Assembly: GCA_003415625.1 (NCBI GenBank)
Contig: PYIU01000010.1
Span: forward strand, 1,116,001-1,180,000
DNA length: 64,000 nt
Reading direction: 5' to 3'
Source: Aquanectria penicillioides
Lineage: Eukaryota; Ascomycota; Sordariomycetes; Hypocreales; Nectriaceae
Below the pieces are notes generated by a model that saw only the letters and a program-made list of their open reading frames with translations, was not told the origin of the DNA and did no database searches. Both the position numbers and the translations under genes were made by a program. Positions 57,023-64,000 of the stretch are shown here, piece by piece; within the stretch, counting starts at the first letter, position 1, and every line of letters begins with the position of its first letter.

Positions 57023-58007
57023 TTAGAAAAGAAGCTTCGTTTCACCTCTCCTTGCTCGCCAGTAATTTGTGGCTGCACATAACTCCGGGCATCCCCTGAT
57101 AAGCCAACCCCATTTTCTTAGAAATTCAACACTAGCTTCCCAAGCCCGGGGGTCCCACGGATTGCCCCACACAACTAACGATGCTCTTTTCTCGTACTTA
57201 TCGTCGACCCGCAACAGATCTGCACACAAGTCATCCTCGTCAAATCCAGCAAGAATTCCTCTTAGGATGTTATCTCGAAGGCCGGGAAACGGAAATAAAT
57301 CGGACCATGGGTGATGGACAATGTCGAATTGGAGCTGTGTGGGTCGAAGGGCGGCTGGACAAGTGTCTTTGAGCCCCGTTGCATGGAGAGCAGGCCCTTG
57401 TAGGTTAAAGGGAGAAATAAGTTCGTCGGCACATAATCCATTCAATCGAAACCCCATCATGGAACCGTTCTTTGCAATGGCGTTAAGTGCGTTTAGTCGA
57501 ACCAAAATTGGGAGGTGCGTAGGTAGAGCCTCGTTGAATTGGTAACTTTGTGAAGCTTTGCTTTGGAACTCAATCACCATGTCCCTCCTCTCGGGATTCG
57601 TCATGAGAGTAAAACCCTGATGTGTGTTGAGCGTGACCACATCTTCATTGGGGCGGGCTGTGGATTGTGGTTGGTGCCGTCGATGCGGCTGGTTCTCGGC
57701 CGGGAAAAGGCACTCAGATACGACTTCGGCTTGAAGCACATTCTTCCTCGCAGCATATTCAGCTTTTTCTTGTTTCCTTTTTCCTGCATCACACCATAGG
57801 TTAGCTAATTATGGCCAATGCAGCCCATTTAGGAAATCGAATCATACGGTGAGCCCGCTGATTGAGGCGGTTCTGGAGCTTTTTCCTCTGCGCAGTCCCT
57901 GTCACTCCGGACCAATCATCTTCGGGTATGCTTGCCTTTTCTTGCTGGGGCATAGACCTGAGCTCTATGAAAGGTGCGGCCAGTGTGGCTTGGGACGATG
58001 AAGCCAT
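57023..58007 (-). CDS. bZIP-type regulator with DUF3425-like C-terminus
   Basis: Exons 58007-57848 and 57783-57023 (intron 64 bp, GTATGA..GCAG) encode 306 residues. The intron falls inside the basic region; splicing restores KKLQNRLNQRAHRKRKQEKA, a basic-region signature of fungal bZIP proteins of the DUF3425 group. The leucine zipper is short or absent. The C-terminal half (residues about 140-300) reads like DUF3425: LPILVRLNALNAIAKNGSMM, HHPWSDLFPFPGLRDNIL, LLRVDDKYEKRASLVVWGNP and WEASVEFLRKWGWLIRGCPE. A DNA-binding regulator of unknown target; related proteins are often near secondary-metabolism or stress genes. No cluster is visible here. Confidence 0.83.
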
Positions 58008-58517
58008 TGAAATAACGCTTGAATCCTGATGCGAAGCACGTCAAAACAGTGCAGCTGGCATGTTCGGCATTATCCACTTATGTATGTAAATGGCTGACAA
58101 CGCTATTCTATTCCTGGCAAGTAACTGACTCCACAGTCATTTGATAAATGCATTATCAGATGTCCAAGCCATTCACTTTGGGTTAGTACCATAATTAGAT
58201 ATATTACCAGGGCAACCTTCGACCAACGGGTACTGATATTCTATCTTTGAGAACTATTGAATGACCTATAATACTGGTTTGACATGATAATACAAAGTCG
58301 AAAGTAGGCCACACATCAGAGACGTTGGGAGGAAGCAACTGGTGCTGATGCCAACGAGACCCGCAATCTTGAGAGTTGGAAGTTTATTTTGTGGCCCTAT
58401 GATGTCATCTGGAATATGGCTACCCTATACAGTGCTCTGTATTTTTCGCTGCTACTTTCGACTGACGTACTAGATTTCAGATCATTGTAATAAAACTCTT
58501 AACAGGGACTTATTTTC

Positions 58518-58550
<33 letters not shown>

Positions 58551-60134
58551 CTTTCCACGCACCCTAAACTTTCCTTCGTAGTCCTTCAGGCAAATCCTTG
58601 CTCAGCCAGCTATGCAGATGCTGAGTTGGATATGCAATCAACCCAACCTTCCCTTGCTCGTATCCGTCCTCTACTTGTAACATAAACTACCGGATCATAA
58701 TCCCTTACCTCCACACTTCAACAGAAAATAGATTAGTTTTTAAACTCCTTCTAGTCAATCTAGGCACAAGAGACATATCAGCAGCACCACAGATCTGTGA
58801 TTTGGACCAACGTTTGCTTCGCCACTTGAGGGAGAGGGGAGGGAGGTCGAGGTAACGGACTACTATATTCGCAAGTTCGATAAACCCGACGCATTAGACC
58901 AATATTCATAGCTAGATGTGAAATAGCCTAGACGTTCAATATCCAGATGTGTTGTTGGATGCTAATGTGAATATCGTCCCGTATTAGTGTCTCTAATCGT
59001 CACTATGGTCTGATATTTCTAGCTCTTAGTATACATGATACAGGAAAATATAAAGCAAATCAGGCGAGAAAGGAAGATGGAAACATTCGCAGACAGTTGG
59101 ACATGTCAAGCGCGGTTGTCAGTATATGGACTGGCAGACTCTACGCCATCTCTCTAACCATGACGGTCATTGAACCTACGAATATGCCGCTTTATACACA
59201 AAGAACATCCAACCACACATGAAAATTCTCCCCTGTCGGATAGACTCCTTTTTTCTTCTTTTCGAGAATTTGACTCAAACGTTCGGGTGGAAGCTGCCGG
59301 GTGGTGCTGAACGCCAAGAACCTGGGCGGCTCAGATGCCGCAGAATCAGCAACATCTTCCCCTAAGAATAGGACCTAGAAGATAAATGAAATTAAAAGGA
59401 ACAGAAATTTTCGTGCACGGTAATCTATTATTCTCTTTCGGGCGAGTCCATTCCCGCCTCCTGCATTGTCCCATTTTCAGTTGGGTTTTGACATGGGGGA
59501 ATGACGAAAGCCCCGAAGTCTCCGCCACGAGGACGCGTAGATAGAACCAATTAGCCTGCCTGATCAGTGGAAAATGTCATCTCACCGTCGTCCGGTCTCT
59601 GGTTCTCGATTCCTATCGCTTCGTGGCATTCCCTGCCACCACGTTTTCTTGGCTGCGAACCAACCGGCCGAATTGTACTTTTGCGCGGAGTTTTTCTGCG
59701 AGCCATGTCACAATCCACCAGCCCCCCTCCCTCCCCAACCGTCTGGTGGTCAGGTTGTGTCCAAATCGGACGAGGCCGTTGCAGCAAGGATCTTGCGGGG
59801 ATCTCCAGGGTCAACTACGGGGCATGACTGTACATCAATGCAAATTGACTTAAGCATGGGTAGGCCTAATCTGGACATTGCCAGGGATCGGCAACAAGCG
59901 CGTATTTAAGGATGAGTTAATCGAGTCCTCCTATGCGTCCCACCTAATCTCAGGAGATGCGAAGCCCGACGTGTGAAGCTGGTGGCTCGACTATTAAATA
60001 CATCTGGGCGCGCAAGCGGTTGCTGAAGCCACCACACCTCGCAAACCCTTACACTCGTTTATATCGGGCTAACCTGTTCCAATTAGCTTTGCTCAGGTGC
60101 CCTTTTCATTCATTACTACACTTGTCTATTCGCA
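58008..60134. other. 2.1-kb divergent intergenic region
   Basis: Holds the promoters of the bZIP gene (left) and amidohydrolase gene (right). It contains an A29 tract. The frames at 59551-59909 overlap on both strands in GC-rich DNA and are not supported as genes. Confidence 0.45.
58518..58546. repeat. Poly-A tract (29 A)
   Basis: An uninterrupted run of 29 A on the plus strand in an intergenic region. It could be a nucleosome-excluding promoter tract, or the A tail of a retroposed element. I saw no flanking target-site duplication. Confidence 0.9.
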
Positions 60135-62184
60135 ATGGGTCAGATCTCCAAGATCCTCTCGTTGGGTGCCATCGTGGCAGCCCTCTCTCCACTCGCGGGA
60201 GCGGTGCTGTTTGCTGACATTGTTTTCCGCAACGGAAGCATCTACACCATGGACGACTCGTTTTCTGAGGTCGAGGCGCTTGCAGTCAAGAACGGCTCTA
60301 TCACGTATGTGGGCACAACCCAAGCCGTCAAAAGTTACATCGGCAACGAGACCAAGGTCATCGATCTCGATGGCCGTATGGTCATGCCTGGCTTGGTGGA
60401 TTCTCACATGCACATCCTCTCGGGTGGCCTGTTTCTTCTCAAGTGCAACCTCAACTACCAGGCCCTGAGCCTCGATGAGGTCCTTGAAGTTGTCCAGGGT
60501 TGCATCGACGACGAAGCCGATGAGAAGACTGATGATGACTGGCTCGAGGTAGTCAACATGGACTATCCTAGTCTAACCACATTGAGCGGTTCCGTGAACA
60601 AGTACGACCTGGATACGCTCAATACTAAGCGTCCCATTATTATCCGCTCCAGTGACTACCACACTATCCTCGCCAACTCTCGGGCTTTGGAGCTCTCAGA
60701 TATTACCGCCGAGACCGAGGATCCCTCAAACGGTGAAATTGAGCGTCTGACCGGAAGCCAAGAACCCTCTGGCGTCCTCCAAGACGACGCTTCCAGTCTC
60801 CTGGCCGGACCCCCTGATCCGACCGAGGAGGAGAATGTCACAGCGATCAAGGCTGCCCTCAAGCTCCTCCGAGAAGAGGGAATCACCAGCTTCCAGGAGG
60901 CTGCTGCAACCGAGAGCTACAACGCCACGTTCAAAACGATCCTGCAGGATGATGGACTGAGCGCCCGTGCTTGGCTCGACTACCGCGTTGAAGCGCCCAG
61001 CTCCCTGGATGACGTTGCTGCCCTGGTCTCGGAAGCTACGGAAGTTATCTCGGAGATGCATGACAACTCTACGCTCACTGCCAAGGCCGTTGTCAAATGG
61101 CAGGCTATCAAGGCCTTCATCGACGGCGTTATTACCTATCCCTCCAGCACCGCCGCGGTCATTGACCCGTATTGGAGCCCCGTGAACGAGTCTGATTCCG
61201 ACTCCGTTTGGGCCCCGGACGCTTCTACGCTGAATGATCCCTACTGGGACCCTGAGATTCTCACAGAGTTCCTCGAGCAACTCTTCCTGAACGGCATCGA
61301 TGCCCAGCTACACGTCGATGGCGATCTCGCCGTCCGCATTGGCCTCGACGCTGCTGAGTCGTTTGTAACCAAGTATCCCAACGCTGACTTCAAGCTCGGT
61401 CTCGCCCACGACGAACTCTCCAACGAAACTGAATGGACTCGCTTCGCGGAGCTCGGCGTCGACCCCATCGTGAGCTACCAGTGGGCTCAGCTCAGTTCGT
61501 TCTACATCCCAGACACCTTCAACAGCCTCGGTGAATACCGAAAGAAGAACCTCCAGGCTTGGGCACAATTCGAATCCGCTGGCCGTGACCTTATCTACGG
61601 CAGCGACTGGCCTGTAAGTTTCCTAACACTCTCATGGTCCCGGAACCGAAGCTTTGACTCCCCGTTCATGGTGCTGACTCCTGCAGATTGACCCCCTGGA
61701 TGAATTCCTTGCTCTTAAGGTTGCAGTCACTCGTTCTGGCGACCCGGAGAATTCCAACTCCCCTGCGTCCCAAAGCACGCTGTACCAGGGAGTTTTCCCG
61801 GCTGGGAGCGGCATTTCTCGCAAATCGGCGCTCAAGTCCATTACCATCAACGGAGCCAAGTTCCTCCGCGCAGACGAGCAAATTGGCTCCCTCGAGGTTG
61901 GCAAGCTTGCGGACATTATCGTGCTCAAGAACAATTTCATGGAGGTGTCGAACGACGAGCTCGGACGCCAGGAGGTGCAGCTCACCATGCTCGGTGGAGA
62001 GGTGGTCTATGTTGTTGACGGGCAGGATTTCGGCGTGACCCCCAAATTTGCTAACGACGACGAGACTAGCCTCAAGATGGCTCGCCGCAGCGTGGGCGGT
62101 TTTGCGGGCAAAGGATTGTCCTCGGAAGCCAAAGCCGCCGCGGCTAAGCTGAGGAAGCGAGGCGAATGTGTTCACAAGCATTGA
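60135..62184 (+). CDS. Secreted amidohydrolase (Amidohydro_3, YtcJ-like)
   Basis: Exons 60135-61613 and 61687-62184 (intron 73 bp, GTAAGT..GCAG) encode 658 residues. A signal peptide (KILSLGAIVAALSPLAGAVL) suggests secretion or a vacuolar route. The metallo-hydrolase core starts with DIVFRNGSIYTMDDSFSEVE, followed by the metal ligands HMH at 91-93 (MPGLVDSHMHILSGG), NGIDAQLHVDGDLAVRIGLD (about 395) and GSDWP at the splice site (about 490). The family also includes the SIGSLEVGKLADIIVL-type closing segment, seen here as IGSLEVGKLADIIVLKNNFM. Such enzymes hydrolyse amide or ester-like C-N bonds; the substrate is unknown. Several N-x-S/T sites fit a secretory protein. A basic tail (KAAAAKLRKRGE) ends it. 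Confidence 0.87.
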
Positions 62185-63093
62185 GCAATGGGCGTTGATC
62201 CGTGATAGACCGAGGCTCCACCGCAGTCGGGCGATGACGCTTTCGTGACAGTAAATATCGGCCGAGATGCAAGCCACCGTGGGTAATAGATGCTGTAGAG
62301 TCCTTCATAGCTTAGCTTATGCTATATCACAACTATCGTCTTGCGAGGATTTACTCTGCACCCATGTAGATGGTCTCACCAGGGCCTGTAGGATTCGCTT
62401 ACACTAAGCAGGGGCGCTTGAAGCCTCTGCTTCTGGGTTAGCCGACGGCTCCAATCTCCATAAGAGGCAATCTTGGACTCCACCCTGGCCCATGCCAGAT
62501 TAGGGTAATGCATGCGATCACGACCTTTGATACAGCCACAACGCGCGATGTCCTTGCAACCGATGAAATAGCTCGCGGTGGGATCCAAAGGGGGGCCCAG
62601 GATCGTCTGCTGGGTTTGTTCCGGCCACCAGACCCCAGAAGATGCCAACGAAATACGGCATAGCTCGCTCTTCGTCCCACTGTATTTAGTTTCTCTCCCC
62701 CAGGAAGTGAGCGCTATGCTTCACGGGTCAGGCGGGCACTACGCGTAGCCTGATAACCAAGTGGGTTTGGAAGCCCAAGATCACCCTCAAGCTTAATATT
62801 CCGCTAAATGGACAGGGAAGACCTGATAAAGGGCCCAATGTAATTGAAAACAAGCAAATAATGCCCGGTTAGCCCCTAATCCACCGGTTCATCCTGACTG
62901 ACCTGACTGACCTGACTGGCCTGGCCACCTGCAACATCATGATTTTTTCACGGGGGTGGTTTTGACGGGGAGAAAGTCTTGTGACCCTCTCAAAAGAAAT
63001 CCGGGCCAGGTCGTAATCGAGTTCACACTTCCATATTTCTGGTTCCCACAAATCTACAAAGTCGTTAGCCGCCATCTCCTAGAGGCAATCATC
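62185..63093. other. Intergenic region before the rhodopsin-like gene
   Basis: About 900 bp. Minus-strand frames at 62376-62680 are unsupported. A short tandem repeat sits at 62894-62919 in the probable promoter of the next gene. Confidence 0.45.
62894..62919. repeat. Tandem repeat of CTGACTGAC
   Basis: Nearly three copies of a 9-bp unit about 175 bp upstream of the rhodopsin-like gene's ATG. Confidence 0.8.
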
Positions 63094-64000
63094 ATGGTGG
63101 CCGCTCCATCGGGCACGGCCGTGCTGGTTGGTTTTCCCCCCACATGCTCTCCGTAATGAGGGTGCCATCGCAATGGATACTAACATGATGACAGGCCGCG
63201 ATCTACATCCTCATTGTCCTCGTGGCGATAGTCATTGCGGCCCGCGTCTACCTACGGCTTCGGATCCAAAAGTCGAGGCTCTTGCCGAGTGACATGCTAA
63301 TGATCACGGCGTGGTGCTCTGCTTTTGCTACGGCGTCTTTCGATATCGTCTTTCATCTAGCGGGAATCCTCCGGCCCGAAATTGACTATTCGCTTTCGAA
63401 TTACGATGCCAAACAAGAAAAGTTCGAATATGTTTTGAGGGTAGGGAGACATCTGGGAGCCTTGTTCGACTTCACGCTCGACGTGTCAAGTCTCTGGCCC
63501 TTTTTCGCACACAAGACGCCGTTGGGCTAATCTCATTGTGGCGTTAGATGATTTGGGCCAGCGTCATCCCCTTCTTTACGACATTTTACCTTTGTAAAGC
63601 GTCTCTCCTTTTCATGTATTTAAAACTATTCCCCTCCTTTATGAAGAAGCGGCGAATGGCATTGTGGGCTACCATCGTGTACTGCGCGATTGCATATGTG
63701 GTGTCCATCTGCCTCCAGTTATTTCTGTGCTTTCCAATCAAGAGAAACTGGTACGTAACCAAATAGACCTTGTCTCGAGCTTCTGGGATGTACCATCTGA
63801 CAGAAGTACGACAGGTCACTTACGAACCCTGAAGAGTTATGCGGTGAGGATATCATAGCAAAGATCTTTAGGATATGCTGGGCCTTGCATTTCGTGGGCA
63901 GCGTTGCTTGTAAGCAATTATCCAGTGTCCTCAAAATTCGCGTACGCGTTCATCTTGGGAATCCACCCAGCTCACCACGCATCCAACAGTATTTGGTCTG
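63094..64000 (+). CDS. Fungal rhodopsin-like integral membrane protein (partial, runs off the window)
   Basis: Exons 63094-63126, 63195-63440, 63548-63750 and 63815-63909, with a tentative fifth exon from 63990. Introns of 68, 107, 64 and about 80 bp all match in phase. The first intron carries a perfect TACTAAC branch point. The protein shows membrane helices (AAIYILIVLVAIVIAARVYL, MLMITAWCSAFATASFDIVF, IWASVIPFFTTFYLCKASLL, LWATIVYCAIAYVVSICLQL) and the family's ARVYLRLR and CFPIKRNWSL segments. This large plasma-membrane family (also called SAT4-like or Pth11-related) is rich in ascomycetes and is mostly uncharacterised. The last helices and the C-terminal tail lie beyond the window. Confidence 0.78.

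Noticed and set aside
59551..59909. Cluster of overlapping frames on both strands
   Set aside because: Several frames stay open together because of base composition in the amidohydrolase promoter region. None is protein-like.

Overview
The window looks like nuclear DNA of a filamentous ascomycete. Genes are monocistronic on both strands. Short GT..AG introns (about 50-130 bp) have recognisable CTRAC branch points. The families present (HET, fungal Zn2Cys6 regulators, fungal-type F-box/LRR proteins, bZIP with a DUF3425-like region, fungal rhodopsin-like membrane proteins, SYLF/Ysc84, TRI101-like acyltransferases) are typical of Pezizomycotina, probably Sordariomycetes. The species cannot be fixed from the sequence alone. 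I saw no rRNA or tRNA gene, CRISPR array or intact transposon. Exon structures were worked out by hand from splice signals and reading-frame continuity.

Layout: 0-15 kb holds four F-box genes (113, 4242, 7024 and 12990), a SYLF-domain actin-patch type gene, a BAHD/TRI101-like acyltransferase with a changed catalytic motif, and a broken nucleoside-phosphorylase-domain gene. 15-26 kb is gene-poor: a candidate small secreted cysteine protein, an intact 806-residue HET protein, a broken Zn2Cys6 regulator and a broken AtuA-type (DUF1446) gene. 26-31 kb carries a secreted parallel beta-helix protein and a fifth F-box gene. 31-43 kb is sparse, with one small two-exon gene of unknown function, two C2H2-like genes related to each other (about 35 and 41 kb), and AT-richer DNA between them that looks like worn repeat or gene debris. 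43-49 kb has a second HET gene and an intact Zn2Cys6 regulator of the same family as the relic at 22-23 kb. 50-58 kb has a tiny candidate gene, a cytoplasmic-type KP-43-like subtilase, a pure ankyrin-repeat protein and a bZIP regulator. 60-64 kb has a secreted amidohydrolase and the 5' part of a rhodopsin-like seven-helix protein that runs off the window.

The mixture suggests an accessory, fast-evolving region. Two HET genes, a phosphorylase-domain relic of the kind that heads fungal STAND proteins, ankyrin repeats, an intracellular subtilase and five F-box genes are families often linked to non-self recognition and protein turnover. Three decayed genes lie between 11 and 25 kb. At least two carry stops of the type produced by C-to-T change in CpA, as in repeat-induced point mutation (RIP). 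No single metabolic cluster could be reconstructed, and functional links between neighbours are inference.
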